64,000 nucleotides of DNA, from NCBI GenBank assembly GCA_948567375.1, contig OX419761.1:14670243-14734242 (forward strand). Direction: 5' to 3'. Shown here one piece after another: positions 1-16,954 of the stretch; position 1 is the first letter of the stretch, and each line of letters opens with the position of its first letter. The translations under genes were made by a program, and so were the position numbers. The notes beneath the pieces were generated by a model. It saw only the letters and a program-made list of their open reading frames with translations, was not told the origin of the DNA and ran no database searches. Source of the stretch: Lunularia cruciata (lineage: Eukaryota > Streptophyta > Marchantiopsida > Lunulariales > Lunulariaceae).

Positions 1-255
1 GTTGATTGCGAACGGCGCTAGGTCTGTTGCTGAGATTCAGGTACCTGCTATACAAATCAGATTCTTAGAATTGAAGAAAGAAATATCTCATGTATGGATG
101 TTAACCATAACCATGGCTAGGGACATTTAAATCATATATGGAAATGGAAGTTTTATTCCAAATACAGAACAGATGGCTCAAGAACATCACCACAGCAAAT
201 GCTGATTCAGGAAGCGGTATGCCATGTTCCGCTGACTACGTACTAGTGCTATGCC

Positions 256-1565
256 CTAAATTTTTGAGATTTTGATAGGCAATCCGTTTTCAGGAAGCGG
301 TACAAAATCATAGCGTACTTTCGTGTCTGGATTCAACAATGTCCACCTTATGTTTCTGCTCAGAAGATGATAACAAAAGACTAGTATCTTTAGTCTGGCA
401 AACTCGAGACCTGGACACATACGTACGCCGCCCCCAAATGGGAAGAAGGCGTAAGGTGGATTGTTCTGCCTATCACCGCGTCGTAAGAGCCTTGGAGGAT
501 CATACTTCTTATGGTCTGGGAAGAATTCGGGATTCCACAACGATTTTGCAGTTGAGCAACAAATCTGCAAAGCTTATCGCATACATCCAACAACTACCTC
601 GTGAGAATATAATGAGTCAGCTGCTTAAAACAGTTGTCATCATGTGGAAGTATTTTGGATAAGAAAGCAGCCTTTCATGATCAGTGAATTCTGTGAAATT
701 CGAATTAGCGTAATGTCCTTACCTTGTAGCCCTTTGGGATTATGTAGCCTTTGTAGTGTATGTCAATCTGGGCCAGACGACTTAAATCTGTCATGGAAGG
801 ATGCAACCGGATCGATTCATGAACTACAGCACACGAGAATCTCATGGACAGCGCATCTTGTCTAGTAAGCGGTTCATCCTCTGCCTTACTTGAGAAACTA
901 CTCGTGATTTCTGTATGCTACACATGATAGAGTTTTGTCAGTCCATAAACTTTACATGAACACACGACCAAACAGTAGAGAGATTTTCAAATAACATCAG
1001 GGCATGAGTTTTACTACAAACATAGCTTCCGAAACAGGCAGATTGGCAGTGCCCCCGGTCGAATACTCAAAAAATTGATGCATGAGTGTCAGGAGCCAGG
1101 CGGAGGACGCATGTCCAGTACATACGCCCGAGTATATGCTAGGCTGAAGAGGAGGTTAGAGTAAGTGACGATCATGACTGAAATAAAGAAAATCATGCAC
1201 AGAACAGGGATTGGACTACTGTTACAGTCGCTAGGAGTATTCTTATCCAGGTTGGATGATATATACTCCAAAGTAGAGTCGAGCTTACCGTTGTGCATTG
1301 TTACGTATTTTTCAGGGTTTCTGCCCAGATTCATTAACATCAAGGCCATAGTGCTTGCAGTCGTGTCGAAACCTGACCAGACAATAGTCGTCACTAAATT
1401 CCGGATCTCGGCATCCGTGTGGAAGTGGCCTGCTACGTCAGACTCGCTCAGCAGAATGGATATAAAATTCTGGGATGGATCGCATTTCCCTTCGTTCAAA
1501 TCGATTCGGGTCCTTTCCATAACGTCCTGCAAGATGTCATGATTTCGTGATCGTCACTTGAAACC
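256..1565 (-). pseudogene. Cytochrome P450 (CYP85 clan) pseudogene, copy 1, 5'-truncated
   Basis: Three exons can be followed on the minus strand. Exon 1 (partial, about 1565-1289) holds the I-helix, read as WSGFDTTASTMALM. Exon 2 (910-723) holds the K-helix with ESIR and ends at PKGYK. Exon 3 (564-256) holds the YDPPRL segment and the heme loop FGGGVRMCPG with the axial Cys, and ends naturally after LPIKISKI. Donors are GTAAGC and GTAAGG; acceptors are ACAG and TGCAG. The exons join in frame, with a phase-1 junction after MHN. The sequence best fits the CYP716/CYP85-like clan of plant microsomal monooxygenases acting on terpenoids or steroids; the substrate cannot be told. The membrane anchor and N-terminal half are absent: the match stops near 1565 just past an in-frame TGA, and AT-rich and transposon-derived DNA follows. 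The remaining exons carry no stop, so the loss may be fairly recent. Confidence 0.88.
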
Positions 1566-2192
1566 TTTATAATACTGAAAGCGTGTATATATATATATTT
1601 ATATTTATATTTATTTTTTATTTTTTATTTTTTCACCCAGACAGATGAGTATGCAGAGTTATGATTATCATGATCATATTTTATCAAACTATTCTAGATT
1701 TTTTCAATCGAGAGTATTATGTTGAAGCACACAGATTTATTGGAGTATCAAACTTTTTGAGTTTCATAATTCTTATACTACATTGTGATTGAAGTTTAAA
1801 ATAGGCTGTCACCTTAATTATCCACTTGGGATTTTGGATCCTCTTCAGTTATTGCAAAATCAACCCAAGCAAGACCTATTGTGCTTTCCAGAGATATTCA
1901 AAATTTTGAATGGGTGTATCTGCGCGAGGAGGGTTAAGGAATGAAAAGCAAAGTGGAAATGATGAGGACACAAAAGGGAAAAGAAGTGGCTGAGAAGTGC
2001 ACCTGAATTCATATCAAGTTCCAGGATTAATTAAGTTAAGTGGGGATTGTACTATAAGCAGTAATTAGTCCATAGCAAGAAATTAGAGTTCTTGGTGTGG
2101 AATTAGGAATTGAGAAGAGATCATGCAATGCTGCATGAAATCAGGGATAATCATGAGCCTAAGAAATAGTCATAATTATACAAATGTATACA
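1566..2192 (+). repeat. Transposon fragment between the two P450 copies (family X)
   Basis: The stretch 1566-1840 is AT-rich and shows nothing recognisable. From about 1840, and clearly from 1925 to 2160, it matches 20115-20395 in the same orientation; both carry the block 'catagcaagaa...gagttcttg...gaattagga'. The same block appears inverted near 30330-30430. Its translation (VHSKKLEFL-like) matches the degenerate ORF described at 20280. The right edge falls exactly where P450 copy 2 loses homology to copy 1, so this DNA was inserted into, or joined at, the P450 cluster. Confidence 0.7.
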
Positions 2193-3987
2193 CGATTTTG
2201 ATTCTGGGTCCACCAGCGTCCACCTCAGATTTCTACTAAGAAGGTGATAAAAAAATACGAGCATATTAAATTTGGCAAATTCCTGTCCTGGACAGAGTCG
2301 AACGCCGGCAACAAACGGGAAGAAAGCGTAAGGTGGAATGTTCTGCCTACCAACAGATCCTAGGAATCTTGAGGGATCAAACTTCTCCGGGTGTGGGTCA
2401 AGATTTGGATTCCACATCGATTTTGCAGCAGAGAAACTAATCTGCAAATTTTATCACGAACACGCAAACAACTCTCTCGTCAGATCAGTAGGTCAGCGGC
2501 TTCGAACACTTGTTACCACGTAAAAGATTTTGACATAGAGCCGTTCAATGCAGTCTCCAACACTAGAATTACCAAAGTTTACCTTGTAGCCCTTTGGAAT
2601 GATGTAACCCTTGTAATGTATGTCAGACATGGCCTGACGACTTATATCCGTCACGGTAGGTGTTAAGCGCAAAGTTTCTTGGACTACAGCCCATGAAAAT
2701 TTCATGGACAGGACATCGTATTTGTAAGAAGTTCGCCATCTGCCTTCTTTGACGATATACTTGCGAGTTCTGTTTTGACAACAAGAAACAATTAGCAGTT
2801 CATCTGAAAGATACAACCGGGAAGCATATAAATTTTCCAATAGTATCAGTAGGACAAATCTAGATCTTATGAACAATCCAAAATAGTTGAATTGATAGAG
2901 ACTGTGATCGCATCTATTGTAGTATCAGTAGGAACATAACTCAGTATCAATTGCAATGAACAGAACATTGACGGAATATTGTACTTTATGTGTACTGGCA
3001 GGATGGATTCTTTTCGGGAGTGCCTTATAAACTGGAAAGTAAATTGGCTTACCGTTGTGCATGGCTTCGTATGCTTCGGGGTTCTTACCCACATTCACCA
3101 CCATCATGGCCATAGTGCTGGCGCTAGACTCGAACGCGGACCATGCAGTAGCCAAAGCTAAATCACGAATCTCAGCATCTGTGTGGAAGTGCCCTTCTCC
3201 GTCAGGCTGGCTCAGCTGAATCGTTATAAAGTTCTGGGACGGGTTAGAATTTCTTTGATTCAGCTCTACTCAAAGTTTGTCTATAATCCCCTGCAAGATG
3301 TCATAAATTTCCGATCTTGAATTGAAAGAGCGATAAAACTGGAAACCAGGTACTTTCACAGGAAGGGAGAACAGACCGTCTGAGAGGACCAAAAATAAGG
3401 ATAATAGCTTCTCTAAGATTGATGAGTCTGTGATGCCCATAACCAGCTCCGCAATTACCGAGAAAGTGTATGTTTGCAGCAATTCAAGTGATTTCACCTC
3501 TGAACTGGTACCTTCTCTGGGCAGCCAGAATTTCTGAATATGGTCCACTGTCTTTTGCTCCATCGTTGACAGATAGCGACTGACAACGTCCACGCCACAG
3601 AATTTGTCTACCATGAATTTCTTTTCAGTTCTGTGTACCTTCCCTGACCTCATCATCAGAAAGTGTGGTACCAGAGCAGTTGGCCACATTCCTTGGACCA
3701 TATCTTCATTTGGTTGGCTTAGCACAAGCTTGAAACCATCAGGAGCGTCAATGAAATGGTCTTCGCACCGAATATCGATGCCTTAAAAATAGGCCCATGC
3801 CTTCTCGTTTTGAGCTTGAACCACATCGCTGTGTCCGCATTCTTGTATGCAGAAATGTACTCAAAGCGCTCTCCATAATTGGTCAACTGAAATTGCCCGG
3901 AGGTAGAGACGCTTCTAAATCATTCCTGAAGAAATACCATGAAGCACATATGCATGTGGATGCCAGAACCAATGTGAAGATCAACAT
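2193..3987 (-). pseudogene. Cytochrome P450 (CYP85 clan) pseudogene, copy 2, multiple lesions
   Basis: This is the tandem partner of copy 1 and nearly full length. Exon 1 (about 3987-3053) starts at ATG 3987 with a hydrophobic anchor (SIMLIFTLVLASTCICASW), then the proline hinge LPPGNF, the segment YISAYKNADTAMWF, the C-helix region and the I-helix WSAFESSASTM. Exon 2 is 2769-2583 (K-helix QETLR). Exon 3 is 2441-2193 (FDPSRF, heme loop FVAGVRLCPG). Lesions: the conserved Trp after the hinge reads as TGA at 3883-3885, with a 1-base loss just beyond (near 3878); a frameshift near 3747; an in-frame TGA at 3270-3272; another 1-base frameshift inside exon 2 (near 2730); and the last ~20 codons are replaced by transposon sequence from about 2193. 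It cannot encode an active enzyme. Exon boundaries are the same as in copy 1, which supports tandem duplication. Confidence 0.9.
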
Positions 3988-5682
3988 TATGGATACAGAT
4001 ATGCCGTCAAGATTATCTGCGTTATGAAACTTGAGAAGGCCGAGAACTCGCGTACTTACGGTATTGAGATCATTGTTCTGCAGCGATCAATAGACCGGAG
4101 TGCTTGAAGTATTGAAGACAAGAAAGGGAAAGTCAATCCCTCTGAACGTCGCATATGCACTTGTGTAAGTTCTTATGTAGTCTAGAACATGATCTAGAAG
4201 ATAAGAATCATGGTGTCAGGATTTTACGTGGGGATCCGAACTACAACCATCAAGGACTACCTTAACAAACTCGACTGAACACTCCTGCTGTGATCACTCT
4301 TCTTCTAACGATTTCTCCCCATCTCTTGACCCATTATTGAACTGAGGTCTAAAAGGTCTCTCCGATGAAATACAGAGACGAGCGACTCGAGATTATGTCC
4401 AAGTCCTAATCTCGCACGTATAAGTAACATGGACTTCCCGACATTCACACAATCCTTCATCCATAAACACTGATGCGCCCTGGAATCTCTTATCTTCAGC
4501 GCTCCAAGGTATTTATTTCTTCACTTGGTCATTTCCACCAATTACAAAAAAGGTAGTGTCTCTTTCTCGATCTCGGGGATTCATAGTTCCTCCTACGGAT
4601 TAACCGCAGCTCAGGTACCTATTCATCCCACTTGTAAAACTGAACTTTTGCTTACCTCTAAACCAGGTCCAAGTGGACTAAACAAATTCAAGCTCGACTC
4701 CTTTGAGCCAGTAAGAAATCCAGAAAACATGCGGAAATAAGTCCTCTAAAGAAATACGAAGTTTCTATGGCGTCTCTTTTTTGGGTAATTTGATCATTTT
4801 CTGGTATTGAGAGAACTCTATTTCATACCCGAATGAGTCTTATACGCTTGTTAAAATCAAACTGTCTGTGAGATACTTGCTTGAACAATAGCAACTACAG
4901 GTCTACACGATTGGACATTCGTCTCAGAGTCTATCCTCCTTTAATCGTGATATTAAAACCTGAAAGGATCACTAGTACTCCTCTTCTTTGTCAAGTTAAC
5001 CAGTTCGACTGGTTTTCAACCAGCTCCAGCCCAGATATTTCGCTTGCACAAATAAAATCCATCAATTCGCGGAACTGCTGTGATTGCTTTCACTGATGAC
5101 TGGAAATTGCGTGCAAGAAATGGTGCGTCCTTATGCATCAGCTTTAACATGTACGTCGAAGAATAGTACGTACATATTAAAGTAGCTGTTCAATCCAGAC
5201 AAGATCACCACTCAAAAGTTAGCAACGTCGTAAACAGTTTGGCGTCTGAACTGACAGGATGGTTTCTTTATTCATGCTGTGTCACTATCTTCATCTCTCT
5301 GTCATACAAGGCATATTCTACCCGCGGTTGAGGCCAGCCGGGGGATTCGGCCCAGAATTGGCTCTGTCGCAAATCGTAACAACCAAGGACACCAGAAACA
5401 TCGCTGTCCATGTTCCCTTTTGTAACAACACGAGTAGTTTGGTGAGGACTGGTTTGTATAGATGCGGGATCCGAGGTCCGCACCAAGATTTGGCCACATA
5501 GAATTGCGTGACTGTTCAGCTTTCGGACTGCTGAATTGTTAAAGAACTGAACGAGGACTGTACTCCAGGTTATGAACACCTCGACTCCACAGCTTGATGT
5601 CGAACCGTCAACGGTGCCGCTAAAAAAAAGAACCACATCTCCAAGTGAGACAAACTAAGCTCAGATCATGTGCTGGGGTATA
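3988..5682. other. Intergenic; no convincing gene
   Basis: This is the upstream side of P450 copy 2 and may have held its promoter. One open minus-strand stretch at 5663-5268 has mixed codon composition (begins near LGDVVLFFSGTVDG) but no ATG start and no family I recognise. It runs up to the copia insertion site, so it could be a broken exon; this is speculative. Otherwise I see nothing. Confidence 0.4.
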
Positions 5683-5687
5683 TATCT
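5683..5687. repeat. Target-site duplication (TATCT), left
   Basis: The 5 bases directly before the 5' LTR (tatct) are repeated directly after the 3' LTR at 10769-10773, as expected for Ty1/copia integration. This fixes both ends of the element. Confidence 0.93.
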
Positions 5688-6128
5688 TGTTAGTTTAGTT
5701 AATCTCTAGTTTAGAGACTTCCCTTGACTTGAAGGTTTTGTTAGAATCCTCTAGAAGCCCTGCCAAATGTCCTCTACTTAGGGTAAAGAGTGTGCGCAGC
5801 CCTAATTAGGGTTAAGCAAAGCAACCCCCTAGGGTTTGCTTAAGTGTATATAAGAGTGTTTTCTATTCCTGTTTCAGTCAGTTCTTCAACAAGGGTGATT
5901 CCCAACACCTCTTCCTTGCAAGTTGTGAAGTCTTGAGTTGCGTAACATCATCTCAGGATTGTCTTTGGATATCTCAGTATTAGAGGCTACTAGTGCTGCG
6001 TGAGAGAACCTACTTGATGCTTGAGAGCTGTGATACAAAGAGAGAAGTCTAGTATTGCAGTAGTGATGTCTGATAAGAGGGAGTGATAGACCTTCCACTT
6101 CAAAGAGTATGAAGCATGGTTCTTATCA
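5688..6128 (+). repeat. 5' LTR of the copia element
   Basis: It begins tgttagtttagtt and ends ggttcttatca. It contains a TATA box (tatataag, 5847-5854), so transcription probably starts roughly 25-35 bp downstream. An ATG at 6109 lies inside the LTR and opens the gag frame; the matching position in the 3' LTR reads AGG. Confidence 0.96.
5847..5854 (+). promoter_or_regulatory. TATA box in 5' LTR
   Basis: TATATAAG in the U3 part of the LTR; the same sequence is present in the 3' LTR (10487-10494). It is preceded by a GC-rich 'ccccctagggttt' stretch. Confidence 0.7.
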
Positions 6129-9100
6129 GGTTCTGGGCCCACAATCACCATTGGGGTTGATAGGAGAACTCAGAGAGATAGAGAAACTGGGGAAAACTAA
6201 CTACAAAGCTTGGGCTTTGGATGTGAGTACTATCTTAGACAGTTATGACTGTCTAGAGTTTGCATTAGAAGCTCATGATATAGATGAACTAGAGGCAAAC
6301 AAGGAGGAGAGAGTCAAGCACTCTACTACTAGGAGGTTTCTGCTGAGGGCTATGGAAGAGCCAGCTAGAGACCTAGTAGATACTTATGTTTGGAGTTGGG
6401 AGATTTGGGAAAAGATCAGGAACTATTACGCTGTTGAGAAGCAGGAGAGCTCCTACCGAGTCTGGTCTACAGTAAAGAACTTGAGACTGGAGGAAGGTGA
6501 AGATTTCATCTATTATCTGTCAAAACTGCAGAAGCTTTTCAAGTGTATCAAGGAGGATGGGGTTGTACTTACAGAGAAGTATGAGATCAATCATCTCTTA
6601 GATAGTCTTCCTTCAAGCTATGACTCTGTCTTAGTAGCTCTGCAAGTTTTACCTGTTGAAACTGTCACATGGGATTTTGTGATACACAAATTGCTGGTGT
6701 TTAGCAGACACAGGAAAGACAAAGGGCTGAAGTTATATGAGCAGGGAGATGCTGCTCTGTTCAGTGCTTCTTCTCAGTCAAGAAGAGTGCCAGATAGAAG
6801 AGTGAGCAAACCAGAGCAAACCAGAGTGAGTAACTCTAGTAAAGGAGTTAGTAGTGTTGATGACAGGACTTGTTATTTCTGTAATGAGAAAGGTCATATT
6901 GCACTCAGATGTCCTAAGAGAGGACAAAGGAGAGAACGAGAGCTGAAGATGGTAGGCAAGAGACCTCAACCAATAAAGGGACGAAAATCTGGGAGTTCAG
7001 CTTACAACTCAGAGGAGTGCCATGAGATAGTCAGCGATGAGGAGGGGTACTCAGTAGAAGAGCTGGATTGTGGAATGTTCGCAGAATCACAATTGTCCTC
7101 AAACGGTTCTGGATGGTTCTTGGACTCAGGAGCCACCTCTCATATCTGTTATCAGAAGGAGCTGTTCTCAACTCTTCAACCACTGAAGATTCCCAAGAGT
7201 GTTCGTTGTGGACCTGGGATTCTGAATCCAATGTTAGGAACTGGCAAAGTTCCTATTGCCTTCATGGGATGTTCTTAAAAAGGCTATTTGGAAAATGTAC
7301 TGTATGTTCCAGATTACACCAAGAACTTGATATCAGTACATAGCCTCATGGAGCATGGTGTGGATGTTCTGTTTGAAAGCAACATAAATCAATGTACTTT
7401 GAAGAAATGAGAGCTGGTCCTTGGGTATGGTACTGCCAAAGGGAAGCTGTTCAAGTTGATGGAAGCTGATGGTTTTGATTTTGCATTGGTAGCAAAAAAC
7501 AGAAATGATATCCATCTCTGGCATTTGAGGTTAGGGCACTTGTCAGTGCAAAACCTATTTGCCCTAGAGAAGGTAGTGGATGGGTTGAAACTAGATCCCA
7601 AAGGAAAACTCGAGTTCTGCATTGGGTGTGCAGAAGGTAAGGCACACAAGGCTCCTATTCCCAAGAAATCTTCATCTAGAGCTTCTGGTATTCTAGATGT
7701 CATACATTCTGATGTATGGGGATACATGACTGAGAAGTCATTGAGTGGAGCAGCCTACTATATTTCCTTTGTGGATGATTACAGTAGAAAGAGCTTTATC
7801 TATCTCATGAAAAGCAAGGATGAAGTGCTGCAAAAATTCCAGAAGTTTGTAGCCATGGCTGAGTTGCAGACTGGGAGGAAAGTCAAGCAATTGAGAACAG
7901 ATGGAGGCAAAGAGTACAGGAATGAGGAATTCCTCTCTTTTCTGTCCAAAAAAGGAATCCTCCTTGACTGTACTGCAAGAGACAGTCCTGCACAGAATGG
8001 AGTTGCAGAAAGGTTGAATAGGACACTGGTGGACAAAGCATTGGCAATGCTCCAACATGCCAAGCTGGAGAGAAAGTTTTGGGGTGCTGCAATTAGCACT
8101 GCAAATTTTCTTAGAAATATCAGTGGTACCACAGCATTGCAAGGAAGAACTCCTGAAGAATGCTGGAGTGGTAAGACACCTAATCTTTCAGCTTTGAAAG
8201 TCTTTGGATGTCCTGCCTATGTTCATATCCCCAAGGAGCAAAGGAGGAAGTTCACAAAGAAGGCTGAGAGAATGCTTTTTGTAGGATATGAAGAGGGATT
8301 GAAAGGATATCTTCTGTACAATCCTAAGTCTGGACAGATCATCAGAAGTAGAGATGTACTCTTTGATGAATTGAGGACTTGGAGTGAGAACAGTGATGAG
8401 CTGCAGAAGCAAGCTGATCAGTTTGATCAGCCTGATCAATCTATCTTCCTAAGCTGCAGAGTCAGTTTTTCAAATCAATCATCAGAAGAGCAATCTCTAC
8501 CTGAAGCTTATGGTTCACCAAAGGAGAGTCTAAAGGTGTACAAAAGAAGGCCTAAACAGACAATGGTTTCTGATTCTGATACTACAGAAGGTGACTCCCA
8601 CAAGCAGTATGCAGATACAGAATCTCTGAGTGAGACTCCAGAGATGTCAAGAGACGGGATGAATCTTTTGGGCACAGACCCAAGAAGATCACAGAGAGAT
8701 AGAAAACCTATTGACAGACTTGGTCTTCTATCAGAAGAGATGTTAGATGAATCTTACATCTGTCATGAAGATTGTGATCCAGACACTTTACAGCAAGCTA
8801 TGCTCAGACCAGATTCGAGTCAGTGGGAGTTGGCTATAGCAGAAGAGAAGAAGTCTCTTTAGACTAATGGTACATGGGTACTAGCTGATTTGCCACCAGG
8901 TAGGAAAGCAATTGGCTGCAAATGGGTTTTCAGGGTCAAATGGGGAGCTTAGAATGAGATCCTGAAGTACAAAGCAAGACTTGTTGCAAAGGGCTTCAAT
9001 CAGAAAGCATCAATAGATTATTCAGAAACTTTTGCACCAATTGCCAGGTATGGATCTATTTGCATGCTTCTAGCTCTTGCAGCAGAGAGAGATTGGGAAG

Positions 9101-10320
9101 TGGAGCAATTAGATGTGAAAACAGCCTTTCTCAATGGAGATTTGAGAGAGACTATTTACATGGATGTTCCAGATGGATATACTGAAGGAAAAGGAAAAGT
9201 ATGCTTGCTTAAGAAGGCTTTATATGGCCTTAAGCAAGCTCCTAGAGCCTGGTATGAGAAACTGGACTCATACTTGAGAGAGCAGGATTTCAAACGAGTA
9301 GATTCTGACATGAGTGTGTATACTAGAGATGATGTATACATAGCTGTATATGTAGATGATCTGTTACTGTTGGGGAACAGTGAATCTATCAAAGGAGTGA
9401 TAGATTTCTTGTGCTCTGTTTTTGAGATGACTATCCTTGGTGCTGTAAAACTAGTTTTGGGAATCAAAGTGAGCAGAGACCGAGAAGCAGGATGGATCCG
9501 GATCAGCCAACCACAGTATGTGAGATCCATACTAGCTAAGTATCAGATGACAGAGGCAAATCTTGTCTCTACACCTCTTGATCTGGGGTGGAAGCACAGC
9601 AGAATCATAGATGGGGAGGTGAATCTCTGTGACAAAGTGTTGTATCAGAGTGCTCTTGGTTCTCTACTGTTTATCATGGTCTGTACAAGACCAGATATAT
9701 GCTATGTAGTGGGAGCACTAGCTAGATATACTAGCAACCTTGCACAAGTACATTGGAAAGGTATAAAGAGAATATTTAGGTACTTAAAGGGTACTCAAGA
9801 TGCATTCTTGGAGTACAAAAGGCAAGGTAACATACTTGCCCCTACTCTTGAAGCATATACAGATGCTAGTTGGGGAGATGACACAGATAACAGCAGATCA
9901 ACTAGTGGATATGTAGTTATGCTTAGTGGTGGAGCAATCAGTTGGCGTAGTAAGCAGCAAACATCTGTTGCACTGTCTACTACTGAGGCAGAATTTGTGG
10001 CTGCCTCAAATGCTACTCAAGAAGTCATCTAGAACAGGAGACTTCTTAAGGAGCTGGGTTTTGAGCAGAAAAGTCCTACTACATTGTACTGTGACAATAC
10101 AGGAAGTATAGCACTCATCAAAAATCCTGTACATCACCCAAGGACTAAGCACATTGAGATTAGAAGAAGATTTGTAGAGGAGAAAGAAAAGGAGAATGTT
10201 GTGAAGTTAGTTTACTGTCCTACACAGGAGATGACAGCAGATGTGTTTACAAAAGCATTACCTAAAGATAAACACATGAAATGTGTAGTAGAAATGGGAA
10301 TAGTCCTAAACTCTCATTAA
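6109..10320 (+). pseudogene. copia gag-pol polyprotein with five in-frame stops
   Basis: One continuous frame of 1,403 codons runs from ATG 6109 to TAA 10318-10320. Gag begins at residue 1 and has a CCHC zinc knuckle near residue 255 (CYFCNEKGHIALRC). The aspartic protease motif LDSGATSH has Asp at residue 339. Integrase has the HHCC-type pre-domain (HLWHLRLGHL ... CIGCAEGKAH) and a D,D,E core (HSDVWG, RTDGG, GVAERLNR). Reverse transcriptase carries YVDD near residue 1080, followed by RNase H (YCDNTGSIAL, RTKHIEIR) and the C-terminal DVFTKALPKD. Nonsense codons: TAA 7276, TGA 7408, TAG 8860, TAG 8950, TAG 10030. No frameshift is apparent, so decay is by point mutation only. The start is uncertain because the ATG is private to the 5' LTR. 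Confidence 0.95.
6129..6145 (+). other. Putative primer-binding site (tRNA-iMet anticodon region)
   Basis: The bases directly after the 5' LTR read ggttctgggcccac. This is not the usual 3'-end PBS (TGGTATCAGAGC). It matches, with one mismatch over 14 bases, the complement of the anticodon arm of plant initiator tRNA-Met as I remember it. That suggests priming by a cleaved 5' half-tRNA, as established for Drosophila copia. Which tRNA primes it here is inference. Confidence 0.55.
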
Positions 10321-10327
10321 GTGTGAG

Positions 10328-10768
10328 TGTTAGTTTAGTTAATCTTTAGTTTAGAGACTTCCCTTGACTTGAAGGTTTTGTTAGAATCCTCTAGAAGCTC
10401 TGCCAAATGTCCTCTACTTAGGGTAAAGAGTGGGCGCAGCCCTAATTAGTGTTAAGCAAAGCAACCCCCTAGGGTTTGCTTAAGTGTATATAAGAGTGTT
10501 TTCTACTCCTGTTTCAGTCAGTTCTTCAACAAGGGTGATTCCCAACACCTCTTCCTTGCATTTCGTGAAGTCCTGAGTTGCCTAACATCATCTCAGGATT
10601 GTCTTTGGATATCTCAGTATTAGAGGTTACTAGTGCTGCGTGAGAGAACCTACTTGATGCTTGAGAGCTATGATACAAAGAGAGAGGTCTAGTATTGCAG
10701 TACTGATGTCTGATAAGAGGGAGTGATAGACCTTCCACTTCAAAGAGTAGGAAGCATGGTTCTTATCA
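10328..10768 (+). repeat. 3' LTR of the copia element
   Basis: It has the same length as the 5' LTR, with about 15 substitutions and no indel noticed. It starts 7 bases after the polyprotein stop. No convincing polypurine tract is visible just upstream (…cattaagtgtgag). Confidence 0.96.
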
Positions 10769-10773
10769 TATCT
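10769..10773. repeat. Target-site duplication (TATCT), right
   Basis: Direct repeat of 5683-5687; see the left copy. Confidence 0.93.

Positions 10774-16954
<6,181 letters not shown>

Larger units (their letters stand above)
5688..10768 (+). mobile_element. Complete Ty1/copia LTR retrotransposon, inactivated
   Basis: The element is 5,081 bp with 441-bp direct LTRs (5688-6128 and 10328-10768), TG...CA termini and a 5-bp TATCT duplication. Internal order is gag, protease, integrase, reverse transcriptase, RNase H, which defines Ty1/copia rather than Ty3/gypsy. By eye the LTRs differ at about 15 of 441 positions (about 96-97% identity), so the insertion is not very recent. Five in-frame stops interrupt the polyprotein. 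The element sits in intergenic DNA between the P450 cluster and the GH9 gene. Confidence 0.97.

Noticed and set aside
339..865. Plus-strand ORFs over the P450 exons
   Set aside because: They are antisense shadows of the minus-strand P450 exons and have no family resemblance.
7738..8142. Minus-strand ORFs across the copia polyprotein
   Set aside because: Antisense to integrase coding sequence; no independent evidence.
7276..8862. Programmed stop-codon readthrough in the copia polyprotein
   Set aside because: Five stops of all three types at non-boundary positions indicate mutation, not a regulated gag-pol readthrough site.
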